The notes beneath the pieces were generated by a model. The model made no database searches, was not told where the DNA came from, and saw only the letters and a program-made list of their open reading frames with translations. This document shows, in pieces, positions 1 to 9,497 of a stretch of 64,000 nucleotides of DNA; the first letter of the stretch is position 1; each line of letters starts with the position of its first letter. This DNA comes from Rhizobium ecuadorense (GTDB lineage: Bacteria > Pseudomonadota > Alphaproteobacteria > Rhizobiales > Rhizobiaceae). The translations under genes were made by a program, and so were the position numbers. The stretch is taken from assembly GCF_001187535.1 (NCBI RefSeq), contig NZ_LFIO01000023.1:1-64000 (forward strand). Reading direction: 5' to 3'.

Positions 1-1
1 C

Positions 2-670
<669 letters not shown>

Positions 671-685
671 CAACGAAGACAGTCG

Positions 686-797
686 CTCTCCCCGCGCGCG
701 GGGAGAAGGGGGATATGCCGCGACCTCGTCCCACCATCCTCTCGCAGGGCACGTCCCCTCGCCCCGTTTTTACGGGGAGAGGGTTAGGGTGAGGGGC
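686..797. repeat. Dispersed MITE-like repeat, copy 1 (left end missing)
   Basis: This is the same repeat as at 34341-34478 and 60536-60676. Shared blocks are the inner CTCCCCGC/GCGGGG hairpin, GGGGATATG, GGGCACGTCCCCTC and the right end GGGTTAGGGTGAGGGGC. The outer left arm (GCCCCTCATCCGCC in the other copies) is absent here, and the sequence begins next to the IS110 transposase end. Truncation by the insertion is the likely explanation. Confidence 0.8.
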
Positions 798-809
798 GGA
801 TCCTGGCGC

Positions 810-1850
810 TTACGCCACCACCTGCCAATGTAGCGGAAACATCGGGTCGAACACCGTCACCGGGCCGGCGCCGGTTTCGATCCTGGCGGGGAAGACGACC
901 GGCTCGGCCTGCTTTGACAGGGTGATGCGTTCCTCGTTCGGCTGCAGCCCGTACCAGGCCGGGCCGTTCAGCGAGGTGAAGGCTTCGAGCCTGTCCAGCG
1001 CATCCTCCTGCTCGAACACATGGGCGAGGCAGCTCATCGTGTTGATCGAGGTGTAGATGCCGGCGCAGCCGCAGGCGCATTCCTTCAGCGGATCGACATG
1101 CGGTGCGGAATCGGTGCCGAGGAAGAAGCGGGCGTCGCCGCTGGTGGCGGCCGCACGCAGCGCCAGCCGATGGTTCTCGCGCTTGGCGACCGGCAGGCAA
1201 TAATAATGCGGGCGGATACCACCGACGAGGATGGCGTTGCGATTGATGATCAGGTGATGGGTGGTGATCGAGCCGGCGAGATTGCCCTTGGCCGCCTTGA
1301 TATAGTCGATGCCATCCGATGTCGTCACATGCTCCATCGTCACCTTCAGCTCCGGCAGGCGGCGGCGCAGCGGATCAAGCACGGTTTCGATGAAAACGGC
1401 CTCGCGGTCGAAAATATCGACCTCAGGCGTCGTCACTTCGCCGTGGACGCAGAGCGGCAGGCCGATCCTGGCCATGCGCTCCAGCACCGGCATCGCCTTT
1501 TCCATGTCGCGTACGCCACCATGCGAATTGGTGGTGGCGCCGGCGGGATAAAGCTTGACGGCGGTGATGAGGCCGCTCTTGGCGCCCGCCTCGACATCGT
1601 CTGGGCTAGTATGCTCGGTGAGATAGAGCGTCATCAGCGGCTGGAAACGATGACCGGCCGGCACGGCTTTGAGGATGCGCTCACGATAGGCCGTGGCATC
1701 CGCTGTGGTGACGACGGGCGGCACCAGATTGGGCATGATGATTGCGCGCGCAAAGGTGCGGCTCGTATCGGCGATCACGCCTTCCAGCATGGCGCCGTCG
1801 CGCAGATGCAGGTGCCAGTCGTCAGGGCGGCGGATGGTGATCGATTGCAT
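810..1850 (-). CDS. pyrC: Dihydroorotase (PyrC, type II)
   Basis: Zn-dependent cyclisation of N-carbamoyl-aspartate to dihydroorotate, the third step of cytosolic pyrimidine synthesis. At 346 residues it matches the E. coli-type class II enzyme (about 348). Visible metal-site residues are HLHLRDG (His13, His15), the Lys of AVKLYPAG (Lys99, expected to be carboxylated), the His of CVHGEV and of MEHVTT, and the Asp of GTDSAPH. It lies 72 bp downstream of frcK on the same strand. A small dyad (GATAG-CA-CTATC, 1884-1895) and an AT-rich stretch sit before its start, so it may have its own promoter. The call is secure; cotranscription with frc is open. Confidence 0.96.
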   Translation of the reverse strand: MQSITIRRPDDWHLHLRDGAMLEGVIADTSRTFARAIIMPNLVPPVVTTADATAYRERILKAVPAGHRFQPLMTLYLTEHTSPDDVEAGAKSGLITAVKLYPAGATTNSHGGVRDMEKAMPVLERMARIGLPLCVHGEVTTPEVDIFDREAVFIETVLDPLRRRLPELKVTMEHVTTSDGIDYIKAAKGNLAGSITTHHLIINRNAILVGGIRPHYYCLPVAKRENHRLALRAAATSGDARFFLGTDSAPHVDPLKECACGCAGIYTSINTMSCLAHVFEQEDALDRLEAFTSLNGPAWYGLQPNEERITLSKQAEPVVFPARIETGAGPVTVFDPMFPLHWQVVA

Positions 1851-1922
1851 GGCAGGCCTCCGAAGCGATGCGTCTGCGGCCTCGATAGCACTATCTTTTA
1901 TACGAAAACAATCGCTGCGGCA

Positions 1923-2555
1923 TCACGCCAGCGCGATCTCCAAAGTCACATCGGCCGGGCGGCGGTTTTCCAGGATCAGCCGGCCGTTCGGCAGGTCGTT
2001 GCCGTAGACCTTGGCGCTGGCGGCCTCTTCGCTCAGATTATAACCGCGCCAGCGCGCCCAAAGGCGCTCTTCCAGCACTTCGATCGGCGGCGCCAGCATG
2101 ATGGTGAAATCGAAGATGCCGTCGAGTTCGGCCCATTTTCCCTGGGTGAAGAGCAGATAGTTGCCCTCGACGATGATGAAACGATCCTTCGGATCAATCG
2201 GTCGGGCGGAAGCAATCGCGAGTTCGCGCGCGCGGTCGAAGACCGGCACGAGAACCTCCTGGTCGGCCGGCCTGACGGCCCTGATAATATCGAGGAAGCC
2301 TCTGACATCGAAGGTTTCAGGAATGCCCTTGCGGGCCAGAAGGCCGCGTTCGATCAGGATGGCGTTATCCATATGGAAGCCGTCCATCGGCAGGACCGCG
2401 GCGCTTTCGCCTCTGGCTTTCAACGCCGCCGCCAGATTGTCGGCCATGGTCGACTTCCCGGAACCCGGCGGACCGGCAATGCCGATGAGGAAGCGCGTTC
2501 TATCGCCGGCGCGGCTGAGCACCTCGCCGGCGATTTCCTCGGTGCTGACCGTCAT
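1923..2555 (-). CDS. frcK: FrcK-like P-loop sugar/nucleoside kinase
   Basis: A 210-residue kinase of the uridine kinase / pantothenate kinase-like P-loop family. Walker A is GPPGSGKST at about residues 28-36. MDGFHMDN follows, then IVEGNYLL and the LID-type RLWARWRGYNLS. The start ATG overlaps the stop of frcA by 3 bp, so it is translationally coupled to the importer. In Sinorhizobium meliloti the same order (frcB-C-A-K) encodes a fructose/mannose/ribose importer with a kinase-like last gene. The phosphorylated substrate cannot be read from the sequence; sugar phosphorylation is inferred from context. Confidence 0.85.
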   Translation of the reverse strand: MTVSTEEIAGEVLSRAGDRTRFLIGIAGPPGSGKSTMADNLAAALKARGESAAVLPMDGFHMDNAILIERGLLARKGIPETFDVRGFLDIIRAVRPADQEVLVPVFDRARELAIASARPIDPKDRFIIVEGNYLLFTQGKWAELDGIFDFTIMLAPPIEVLEERLWARWRGYNLSEEAASAKVYGNDLPNGRLILENRRPADVTLEIALA

Positions 2556-3334
2556 GCCGCGACGGGCTCCGTCGGCACCGCCTTGGCGCCGGTCATGAAG
2601 GCGACGGCGTCGGACATGGTGTATTCCTTCGGATCGATCACCGTCAGGCGGCGGCCGAGGCGGTGGATATGGATCCGGTCGGCAACCTCGAAGACATGCG
2701 GCATGTTGTGCGAGATCAGCACGATCGGCAGGCCGCGGGCGCGCACGTCGAGGATCAGCTCCAGCACGCGGCGGCTTTCCTTGACGCCGAGGGCCGCCGT
2801 CGGTTCGTCCATGATGATGACCTTGGAGCCGAAGGCGGCGGCGCGGGCGACGGCGACACCCTGGCGCTGGCCGCCGGAGAGCGTTTCCACCGCCTGGTTG
2901 ATGTTCTGGATGGTCATCAGCCCGAGTTCGGACAGCTTGTTGCGCGCCAGCTTTTCCATCGCCGGCCGGTCGAGCATGCGGAACATCGAGCCGAGCATGC
3001 CGGGTTTGCGGATCTCGCGGCCGAGGAACATGTTGTCGGCGATCGACAGCGCCGGCGACAGAGCGAGGTTCTGATAGACGGTTTCGATGCCGGCCTCACG
3101 CGCTTCCATCGGCGAGCGGAACTGCACCTGCCTGCCTTCGAGGGTGATCACCCCCTCGTCCGGAGTGACGGCGCCTGAAATCGCCTTGATCAGCGAGGAC
3201 TTGCCGGCGCCGTTATCGCCGATGACGGCGAGGATTTCGCCGGGGTAGAGGTCGAAATCGGCATTGTCGAGCGCGGTGACGCGGCCGTAGCGCTTGACGA
3301 GACCGCGGGCGGTGAGAAGGGGTTCGCGAGCCAT
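2552..3334 (-). CDS. frcA: Sugar ABC transporter ATPase FrcA
   Basis: ATPase of a CUT2 sugar importer, 260 residues from the ATG at 3334 (reading MAREPLLTARG). An upstream in-frame start would run into the permease gene. Walker A is GDNGAGKSS, the Q loop is in TVYQNLAL, the ABC signature is LSGGQRQGVAVARA, Walker B is VIIMDEP, and the H-loop is in LISHNM. It has a single ABC domain, as FrcA does, unlike the double-domain RbsA/XylG type. It starts 2 bp after the frcC stop and overlaps frcK, so the four frc genes form one operon. The likely substrate class is fructose, mannose or ribose. Confidence 0.93.
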   Translation of the reverse strand: MAREPLLTARGLVKRYGRVTALDNADFDLYPGEILAVIGDNGAGKSSLIKAISGAVTPDEGVITLEGRQVQFRSPMEAREAGIETVYQNLALSPALSIADNMFLGREIRKPGMLGSMFRMLDRPAMEKLARNKLSELGLMTIQNINQAVETLSGGQRQGVAVARAAAFGSKVIIMDEPTAALGVKESRRVLELILDVRARGLPIVLISHNMPHVFEVADRIHIHRLGRRLTVIDPKEYTMSDAVAFMTGAKAVPTEPVAA

Positions 3335-3336
3335 GA

Positions 3337-4401
3337 TTACACCGAAACCTTTCTGATCCACTGGTCGATGGCGACGGCGGCAATGATCAGCACGCCTGTC
3401 AGAAGCACTTTCCATTGCGGGTCGGCGCCGAGCATGTTGAGGCCCATCGAGACGACGCCGACGATCATGGCGCCGAACAGTGTGCCGAGGATGGAGCCGC
3501 GGCCGCCGAAGAGCGAGATGCCACCGATCACAGTCGCGGTGATCGCCTGCAGGTTATAATCGGTGACCGCCGAGGAGGGCGAGATCGAGCCATTGCGGCC
3601 GATCGAGACCCAGGCGGCGAAGGCGGCGATGACGCCCGAGATGGTGTAGACGGTGAGCAGCACCTTCTTGGTCTGGATGCCGGAGAGCTTGGCAGCCTCA
3701 GGATCGTCGCCGACCGCATAGACGTGCCGGCCCCAGGCGGTGTGATTGAGCACGTACCAGAGTAAGAGGACGAGCAGCACCATGGCGATGACGCCCAGCG
3801 TCAGTACGGCGCTGCCGAGCCTGAAGCTCGCGGCGAAAAGATGCAGCAGCGGCGCCTGTTCGTCGACATCGGTGTCGCGGATCGTCTCATTGGCGGAATA
3901 GATGAAATTCGTCGCCATGACGATATTCCAGGTGCCGAGCGTGACGATGAAGGGCGGCAGCTTCATGAAGGCGACGAGGAAGCCGTTCAGCAAGCCGCAG
4001 AGGCCGCCGACGAGGAGGCCGCCGATCACGGCGATCGGCGTCGGTATGCCGTAGGTGATGGCGACATTGCCCATGATGACAGCCGAGATCACCATGATGA
4101 CGCCGATCGAAAGGTCGATGCCGGCGGTCAGGATGACCAGTGTCTGGGCGGCGCCGAGAATACCGACGATGGCGATCTGCTGCAGGATCAGCGTCAGCGT
4201 ATAGGACGAGAAGAACCGTCCGCCGATCGTTGCCCCGAAGATGATGATCGCCAGCACCAGCACGATCAGCGGCACGGCGGCCGGCGTCGAGTGCAGAAAA
4301 TGCTGGGCACGCTTGATCAGCGAGACATCCTGGTGCTCGAAGGAGGCGACATTCTTGTCGCTGCCGTCGAGGACGCGTTCGAATTCCTGAGTTCCGGTCA
4401 T
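3337..4401 (-). CDS. frcC: Sugar ABC transporter permease FrcC
   Basis: Inner-membrane permease of the BPD_transp_2 (RbsC-like) family, 354 residues with about ten hydrophobic segments. Recognisable family blocks are LGAAQTLVILTAGIDLSIG (about residues 84-102), NGFLVAFMKLPPFIVTLGT, YAVGDDPEAAKLSGI and TATVIGGISLFGGRGS. The soluble N-terminus of about 35 residues is longer than in RbsC. It lies between frcB and frcA. The 150-bp gap to frcB carries a strong hairpin that would lower permease relative to binding-protein expression. Confidence 0.93.
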   Translation of the reverse strand: MTGTQEFERVLDGSDKNVASFEHQDVSLIKRAQHFLHSTPAAVPLIVLVLAIIIFGATIGGRFFSSYTLTLILQQIAIVGILGAAQTLVILTAGIDLSIGVIMVISAVIMGNVAITYGIPTPIAVIGGLLVGGLCGLLNGFLVAFMKLPPFIVTLGTWNIVMATNFIYSANETIRDTDVDEQAPLLHLFAASFRLGSAVLTLGVIAMVLLVLLLWYVLNHTAWGRHVYAVGDDPEAAKLSGIQTKKVLLTVYTISGVIAAFAAWVSIGRNGSISPSSAVTDYNLQAITATVIGGISLFGGRGSILGTLFGAMIVGVVSMGLNMLGADPQWKVLLTGVLIIAAVAIDQWIRKVSV

Positions 4402-4505
4402 GGTTCCTCCTCCGCATCCGCGCGCCGAACCCGCGCGGAGGCCGTCACCCTATTCATCCGTTCGTTGCTTAGCCGGTGGGGCGACGGCACATCGTCCGTC
4501 GAAAA

Positions 4506-4529
4506 CGGCCGGGGATCAAGCCCCGGCCG
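4506..4529 (-). terminator. frcB-frcC intercistronic hairpin
   Basis: Perfect 9-bp inverted repeat (CGGCCGGGG / CCCCGGCCG) with a 6-nt loop, 22 bp after the frcB stop. There is no T-tract, so it more likely stabilises the frcB message or attenuates partially than terminates fully. This is common after binding-protein genes. Confidence 0.6.
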
Positions 4530-4551
4530 CTCCAGTTTCAAGAGATTGGGC

Positions 4552-5571
4552 TCAGCCCCAGCACTTGTCGGTGCCTTCCTTGGTGTCGATCGACTTGACG
4601 CCGGAAACCGGCTTGTCGGTGACGAGCGAAACGCCGGTGTCGAAGAAGGACTTGCCTTCGGTCGGCTTCGGCTTTTCACCCGAGTCGGCGAACTTCTTGA
4701 TCGCCTCGATACCGAGCGACGCCATCAGCAGCGGATATTGCTGCGAGGTGGCGCCAATGACGCCTTCCTTGACCGATTTGACACCCGGGCAACCGCCGTC
4801 GACCGAGACGATCAGCACGTTCTTTTCCATGCCGACGGCCTTCAGCGCCTGATAGGCGCCGACAGCGGCCGGCTCGTTGATCGTGTGGATGACGTTGATT
4901 CCAGGATCCTTCTGCAGAAGGTTTTCCATGGCCTTGCGGCCGCCTTCTTCATTGCCGTTGGTCACGTCATGGCCGACGATGCGCTTGTCGTCTTCGTCGC
5001 CGATCTTGTCCGGATTCTTCGGATCGATGCCGAAGCCCATCATGAAGCCCTGGTCGCGCAGAACGTCGACCGTCGGCTGCGACGGCGTCAGGTCGAGGAA
5101 GCCGACCTTGGCGTCCTTGGCCTTGTCGCCCATCGTTTCCTTGGCCCACTGGCCGATCAGCTTGCCGGCGAGCAGGTTGTCGGTGGCGAAGGTCGCGTCG
5201 GCGGCATCGGCCGGCTCGAGCGGCGTATCGAGCGCGATGACCAGCAGGCCGGCGTCGCGGGCCTTCTTCACCGCAGGCACGATGCCCTTGGTGTCCGAAG
5301 CCGTGAGCAGAATGCCCTTGGCGCCGTCGGCGATGCAGCTTTCGATCGCTGCCACCTGGCTTTCGCTGTCACCGTCGATCTTGCCGGCATAGGACTTCAG
5401 CGAAACGCCGAGTTCCTTGGCCTTGGCCGTCGCACCTTCCTTCATCTTGACGAAGAAGGGGTTGGTATCGGTCTTGGTGATCAGGCAGGCGGAAACGTCA
5501 GCCGCCATCGCCGGAGCGGAAAAAGCGACACCAAGCGCGAGCGCGCCGAAAGCGAGAACTGATTTCTTCAT
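4552..5571 (-). CDS. frcB: Periplasmic sugar-binding protein FrcB
   Basis: Substrate-binding lipid-free periplasmic protein of the ribose/galactose-binding (Peripla_BP_4) family, 339 residues. The signal peptide has a basic MKKS start, a hydrophobic core and AMA-AD as probable cleavage site near residue 23. Hinge and pocket blocks seen are [45 protein letters not shown] and VSVDGGCPG. The start has a good ribosome site (GGGAGGAG, 5 nt upstream). First gene of the frc operon. A minus-strand promoter can be read upstream: TTGACA at 5709-5714, 17-bp spacer, TCTTAA at 5686-5691. Confidence 0.94.
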   Translation of the reverse strand: MKKSVLAFGALALGVAFSAPAMAADVSACLITKTDTNPFFVKMKEGATAKAKELGVSLKSYAGKIDGDSESQVAAIESCIADGAKGILLTASDTKGIVPAVKKARDAGLLVIALDTPLEPADAADATFATDNLLAGKLIGQWAKETMGDKAKDAKVGFLDLTPSQPTVDVLRDQGFMMGFGIDPKNPDKIGDEDDKRIVGHDVTNGNEEGGRKAMENLLQKDPGINVIHTINEPAAVGAYQALKAVGMEKNVLIVSVDGGCPGVKSVKEGVIGATSQQYPLLMASLGIEAIKKFADSGEKPKPTEGKSFFDTGVSLVTDKPVSGVKSIDTKEGTDKCWG

Positions 5572-5685
5572 GGAACTCCTCCCAGAGTTTGCCGGCGCCG
5601 CCCCTGCGGGCCGGAATTTTAAGATATGGCACTTTGCCGTGGATTGTTAACTTCCAAAGCCGTCCCGTGCCCTTGACGAGGGCAA

Positions 5686-5742
5686 TTAAGAGCGAAAAGA
5701 AATCGTCTTGTCAATAAATAAATCCAATTGAATTATTAATTC
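5686..5742. promoter_or_regulatory. frcB promoter and candidate ROK operator
   Basis: On the minus strand TTGACA (5709-5714) and TCTTAA (5686-5691) are separated by 17 bp. Just upstream, 5730-5742, is the 13-bp palindrome GAATTATTAATTC, between the divergent frc operon and the ROK regulator gene. The very AT-rich dyad stands out against the GC-rich surroundings and is a plausible operator; no binding is proven. Confidence 0.5.
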
Positions 5743-5797
5743 GATGTGGCATGCTCCGTTCAAATCGGGCATAGGCCAACGATCGGGAGGAGCGGCC

Positions 5798-7045
5798 ATG
5801 TCGACCTTGGATGGACCGGAACATACACCGGTCCCGCCGCCAATTCTAAATCCGGCCGGAGGTGCGAACCAGGTCAGGGTCCGGGCCTATAACGAACGGC
5901 TCGTGCTGTCGCTGGTGCGTCTCTACGGTGCGCTGTCGAAGGCCGATATCGCGCGCCGCAGCGGACTGTCGGCGCAGACCGTCTCGGTCATCATGCGGGT
6001 GCTTGAGAAGGAAGGGTTGTTGTCGCGCGGGGCGCCGGTGCGCGGCCGTGTGGGACAGCCGTCGATCCCGATGCATCTCAATGCCGACGCCGTCTATTCC
6101 TTCGGCCTGAAGATGGGCCGGCGCAGCGCCGATCTGGTGCTGATGGATTTCGTCGGCCGCATCCGCATGCAGCTGCACCGGACCTATGCCTATCCGCTGC
6201 CGGATGAAATCCTCGCTTTCGTCACCTCGGGTATTCAGGAGCTCGAAGACCGGCTCGACGAAAAGCAGCGCGGCCGCATTGCCGGCCTCGGCATCGCAGC
6301 CCCCTTCGAACTCTGGAACTGGGCCGAAGAGGTCGGCGCGCCGCCTGGAGCCATGGAGGTCTGGCGCGAGGTCGATCTGCAGGCCGATATCGCCGCGCGC
6401 GTCTCCCATCCGGTCTTCATGCAGAACGATGCGACCAGCGCCTGCGGCGCCGAACTGGTGTTCGGCGTGGGGCCGTCCTATCCGGATTTCGTCTATTTCT
6501 TCATCGGCTCCTTCATCGGCGGCGGCATCGTCTTGAATTCGGCGATCTTTTCCGGCCGCACCGGCACGGCCGGCGCCATCGGGCCGCTGCCGGTGCGGGG
6601 GAAAAACGGCGAGACGATGCAGTTGCTTGAAATCGCCTCGATCTTCGTGCTGGAAAACATGCTGCGCGAGCGCGGCATCGATCCCGAGCCGCTGTGGTAT
6701 TCGGCCGACGACTGGGTGGATTTCGGCGAGCCGATGGAGACCTGGATCCAGGACAGCGCCAAGGCGCTGGCGCAGGCGATCGTCGCGGCCGCCTCGATCG
6801 TCGATTTCAGCGCCGCCGTGATCGACGGCGGTTTTCCCCATTGGGTGCGCAGCCGCGTGGTGCAGGCCACGATCGACGAAGCCGCCAAGCTCGACCTGCA
6901 GGGCGTCGTCATGCCTGAGATCATCGAGGGCGCAGTCGGCGCCCAGGCCCGCGCCATCGGCGGCGCCAGCCTGCCGATCTTTGCGCGTTACCTCACAGAC
7001 CAAAACGTACTCTTCAAGGAGGTAGACCATGCTGAAGGGACTTGA
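5798..7045 (+). CDS. ROK-family transcriptional regulator
   Basis: 415-residue regulator. An N-terminal winged helix-turn-helix (LSKADIARRSGLSAQTVSVIMRVLEKEGLL, about residues 43-72) is followed by a ROK sugar-kinase-like domain (GLGIAAPFELWNW, QNDATSACGAEL, GGGIVLNSAIFSGRTGTAGAIG). The usual ROK zinc-finger CxCGxxGC is not evident, as in several regulator members. The ATG at 5798 is preferred over an upstream ATG because GGGAGG lies 7 nt before it. It is divergent from frcBCAK and overlaps the mutarotase by 17 bp, so it probably controls frc in response to a sugar or sugar phosphate. Confidence 0.9.
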   Translation: MSTLDGPEHTPVPPPILNPAGGANQVRVRAYNERLVLSLVRLYGALSKADIARRSGLSAQTVSVIMRVLEKEGLLSRGAPVRGRVGQPSIPMHLNADAVYSFGLKMGRRSADLVLMDFVGRIRMQLHRTYAYPLPDEILAFVTSGIQELEDRLDEKQRGRIAGLGIAAPFELWNWAEEVGAPPGAMEVWREVDLQADIAARVSHPVFMQNDATSACGAELVFGVGPSYPDFVYFFIGSFIGGGIVLNSAIFSGRTGTAGAIGPLPVRGKNGETMQLLEIASIFVLENMLRERGIDPEPLWYSADDWVDFGEPMETWIQDSAKALAQAIVAAASIVDFSAAVIDGGFPHWVRSRVVQATIDEAAKLDLQGVVMPEIIEGAVGAQARAIGGASLPIFARYLTDQNVLFKEVDHAEGT

Positions 7046-7505
7046 TCCGCTGCTGAGCCCGGAGTTGCTTTTCACGCTGCGAGCCATGGGCCACGGCGAC
7101 GAGATCGCCATCGTCGACGGCAATTATCCGGGCGTCGAACATGCCCGCCGGCTGATCCGGCTCGACGGCCATCATCTCGTGCCCGTCCTCAACGCCGTGC
7201 TCAGCGTGCTGCCGATCGACGATTTCGTGCCGGAAGCGATCTTCCGCTCGACCGTCAAGGCCGAGCGCGACAAGCTCGACCCCGTGCACGAGGAGATGAT
7301 CGACTGCTGCGGCCGCCACGAGCCGCACCGGCAGGTGGTGCCGCTGATCGGCTCGGATTTCTACGGCCGGGTGAAGGCCGCCCATGCGGTGATCCAGACC
7401 AGCGAGCCCAGACTCTATGCCAACATCATCCTGCGCAAGGGCGTGATCTATCCGAAAGAACCGGGCACTCAGGCGGCGGCCGGGGTGGACCCGTTCGTCT
7501 ACTGA
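7029..7505 (+). CDS. RbsD/FucU-type sugar mutarotase
   Basis: 158-residue member of the RbsD/FucU family, which interconverts sugar anomers (fucose mutarotase or ribose pyranase). Family residues seen: LSPELLFTLRAMGHGDEIAIVDGNYPG at the N-terminus with the catalytic-type His in MGHGDE, and LYANIILRKGVIYP at the C-terminus. The start overlaps the 3' end of the ROK gene by 17 bp, with AAGGAGGT upstream, so it is translationally coupled. In this setting it probably supplies the right anomer to FrcB/FrcK; the actual sugar is not determinable. The last stretch (GTQAAAGVDPFVY) resembles other alphaproteobacterial FucU-like proteins. Confidence 0.88.
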   Translation: MLKGLDPLLSPELLFTLRAMGHGDEIAIVDGNYPGVEHARRLIRLDGHHLVPVLNAVLSVLPIDDFVPEAIFRSTVKAERDKLDPVHEEMIDCCGRHEPHRQVVPLIGSDFYGRVKAAHAVIQTSEPRLYANIILRKGVIYPKEPGTQAAAGVDPFVY

Positions 7506-7626
7506 TTGGGGAATTTCTTCCCTCTTTGCCGCATAAATCAAAGTTGCCACAGAGGGCACCGCGTATGAAAAGACGCGCGGGCCCTTCTGCGTGCTGAAGC
7601 GTCTGCACCATTAAGAGCCGCTTTTA

Positions 7627-7656
7627 TTGACTATCCCCATCAATGATATACATCAT
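7627..7656 (+). promoter_or_regulatory. tetR promoter region with dyad ATGAT-N4-ATCAT
   Basis: A TTGACT hexamer (7627-7632) is followed 10 bp later by ATGATATACATCAT (7643-7656), an inverted repeat with 5-bp arms and a 4-bp spacer. It is upstream of the TetR gene at 7723. A dyad of the same layout (ATGACATTCGTCAT, 11559-11572) lies upstream of the OYE operon. A shared TetR operator is inferred. Confidence 0.5.
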
Positions 7657-7722
7657 CAATAAGTCACGCTATAATGACGGCCGACATTATAACTTGGGCA
7701 TGGCGGTCGAAAGGGCTGTAGA

Positions 7723-8316
7723 GTGCGGATCACCAAGGAAAAGAAGCAGGAAAACCACGAACGTATTATCGCCACCGCGTCAGAGCTGTTTCGGGAGCGC
7801 GGGTTCGATGGCGTCGGCGTGGCGGAGTTGATGGAGCGCGCGGGGCTGACCCATGGCGGCTTCTACAATCACTTCCGCTCCAAGGAGGAGTTGATCGCGG
7901 AGTCGACCGAGAATGGTTTGAGCGAGACCTTGAGGCGCTATGCCGGTCATGACGTCCTCGACGTCATGGAACTTTATCTCGCGCGCGAGCACCGGGATGG
8001 GCGCGGCCAGGGGTGCACCGCGGCAGCGTTGAGCTGCGACGCCGCTCGACAGCCCGAGGAAACGAAGGCCGTTTTTGCTGCAGGAATAGATAGGCTGGTG
8101 CGCGCGATCGAGGGCGGCATTGCACGACACCACGCTTCCGACACCGGGGGCCGCGCGCAAGCCATCACCATCCTCGCTCAGGCCGTCGGAGCAATCGTGC
8201 TGTCGAGGGCCTGCCCGGACGACTCCCCGCTGGCGGACGAACTGCTCGACGCCTGCCGGGCGGATTGCCGCGACGCCATCGAAAATCGAACGCGGAATAA
8301 TGGGGCCGCCATATAG
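7723..8316 (+). CDS. TetR/AcrR-family regulator
   Basis: 197 residues, GTG start. The N-terminal helix-turn-helix reads IIATASELFRERGFDGVGVAELMERAGLTHGGFYNHFRSKEEL (about residues 15-57), the TetR signature with its GGFYNHF recognition helix. The ligand domain has conserved GCTAAALSCDAARQ and resembles the class near NemR / TetR_C_LfrR-like regulators of electrophile-responsive genes. It is convergent with an old-yellow-enzyme gene. Dyads of similar layout upstream of both transcription units suggest it represses itself and the OYE-oxidoreductase-hydrolase operon. Confidence 0.9.
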   Translation: MRITKEKKQENHERIIATASELFRERGFDGVGVAELMERAGLTHGGFYNHFRSKEELIAESTENGLSETLRRYAGHDVLDVMELYLAREHRDGRGQGCTAAALSCDAARQPEETKAVFAAGIDRLVRAIEGGIARHHASDTGGRAQAITILAQAVGAIVLSRACPDDSPLADELLDACRADCRDAIENRTRNNGAAI

Positions 8317-8330
8317 GCAGCCCCATGCCG

Positions 8331-9425
8331 TCAGGCGCCGACCGGCGCGGCCATTTCAGGATAATCCGTATAGCCCGCCGCGCCCCCGCCATAGAGCGTC
8401 GCCATATCGAGATTGGCCAGCGCTGCACCGACTTTCAGGCGTTCGACGAAATCCGGATTGGCGATGAACGGCCTGCCGAAAGCGAACAGATCCGCCAGCC
8501 CCTGCTCCAGCCTTGCCGTCGCAAGTTCCAGATCATAGCCGTTATTGGCGATATACGTGTTCCTGAACCGGTGGCGAAGCGCCTGGTAATCGAAGGGTGC
8601 AACATCGCGCGGCCCGCCCGTCGCGCCTTCGACGACATGGAGGTAGGCAATGCCCATCTCGTCGAGCTCCTCGACGATATAGTTGAACTGCGCCTGCGGA
8701 TCGGTTGCCGATACTCCATTGGCCGGCGACACCGGTGAAATCCGAACTCCGGTTCGTTCCGCTCCCACCTCCTCGATGACCGCAGCCGTTACCTCGAGCA
8801 TCAGCCGTGCCCGGTTTTCGATCGAGCCGCCATAGGCGTCGGTGCGGCTATTGGCCCCGTCCCTGGCGAACTGGTCGAGCAGGTAGCCGTTGGCACCGTG
8901 AACTTCGACACCATCGAACCCGGCGGCAATCGCATTGGCGGCGGCGCGACGGAAATCCTCGACAATGCCGGAGATCTCGCGCAGTTCGAGCGCCCGAGGG
9001 GCCGACACGTCAACGAAGGCATTGTTCACAAAGGTCTTGGTTTCGGCCCTGATGGCGGAGGGCGCCACGGGCGGCTGCCCATCCGGCTGCAGGTCGACAT
9101 GCGATACCCGACCGACGTGCCAGAGCTGCAGGAAGATATGGCCGCCCTTGGCATGCACCGCGCCGGTCACCTTGCGCCAGCCGTCGATCTGCGCCTGCGT
9201 GTAGATGCCGGGCGTGTCCTGATAGCCCTGCCCTTGCTGTGAAATCTGGGTCGCTTCCGAGATGATCAGGCCGGCCGAGGCCCGTTGCGCATAATATTCG
9301 GCAATGAGATCGCCCGGCACAAACCCGGCACCCGCTCGGTTGCGCGTCAAGGGCGCCATGACGATGCGGTTGGATAGTGCGAGAGAGCCAAGTACGGCGG
9401 GCTCAAAGAGTGTCTTGCTGGTCAT
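8331..9425 (-). CDS. Old yellow enzyme family alkene reductase (NemA-like)
   Basis: 364-residue FMN-dependent NAD(P)H:flavin oxidoreductase. The TIM-barrel start reads LFEPAVLGSLALSNRIVMAPLTRNRA. The substrate-binding His/Asn pair is in EVHGANGYLLDQF (about residues 184-187), followed by NSRTDAYGGSIENRARLMLEV, the classical OYE signature. FMN-phosphate residues lie in AFGRPFIANPDF. It probably reduces activated alkenes, quinones or nitro compounds. Last gene of a three-gene minus-strand operon with a quinone oxidoreductase and a hydrolase. The TetR/NemA-type pairing suggests electrophile detoxification. Confidence 0.92.
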   Translation of the reverse strand: MTSKTLFEPAVLGSLALSNRIVMAPLTRNRAGAGFVPGDLIAEYYAQRASAGLIISEATQISQQGQGYQDTPGIYTQAQIDGWRKVTGAVHAKGGHIFLQLWHVGRVSHVDLQPDGQPPVAPSAIRAETKTFVNNAFVDVSAPRALELREISGIVEDFRRAAANAIAAGFDGVEVHGANGYLLDQFARDGANSRTDAYGGSIENRARLMLEVTAAVIEEVGAERTGVRISPVSPANGVSATDPQAQFNYIVEELDEMGIAYLHVVEGATGGPRDVAPFDYQALRHRFRNTYIANNGYDLELATARLEQGLADLFAFGRPFIANPDFVERLKVGAALANLDMATLYGGGAAGYTDYPEMAAPVGA

Positions 9426-9497
9426 TTTTCACTTTCAGAGTTGGAAGCTATTTCTGGCATTCGTCTCGCAACGCACGCCACGCCGGTCAGGTCGACC

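Noticed and set aside
1020..3074. Very long plus-strand open frame of 684 codons
   Set aside because: It is antisense to pyrC, frcK and frcA, has biased His/Arg/Asp-rich composition typical of shadow frames in GC-rich DNA, and contains no family motif.
3841..5562. 573-codon plus-strand frame
   Set aside because: Antisense to frcC and frcB, composition rich in Arg and Asp, no domain.
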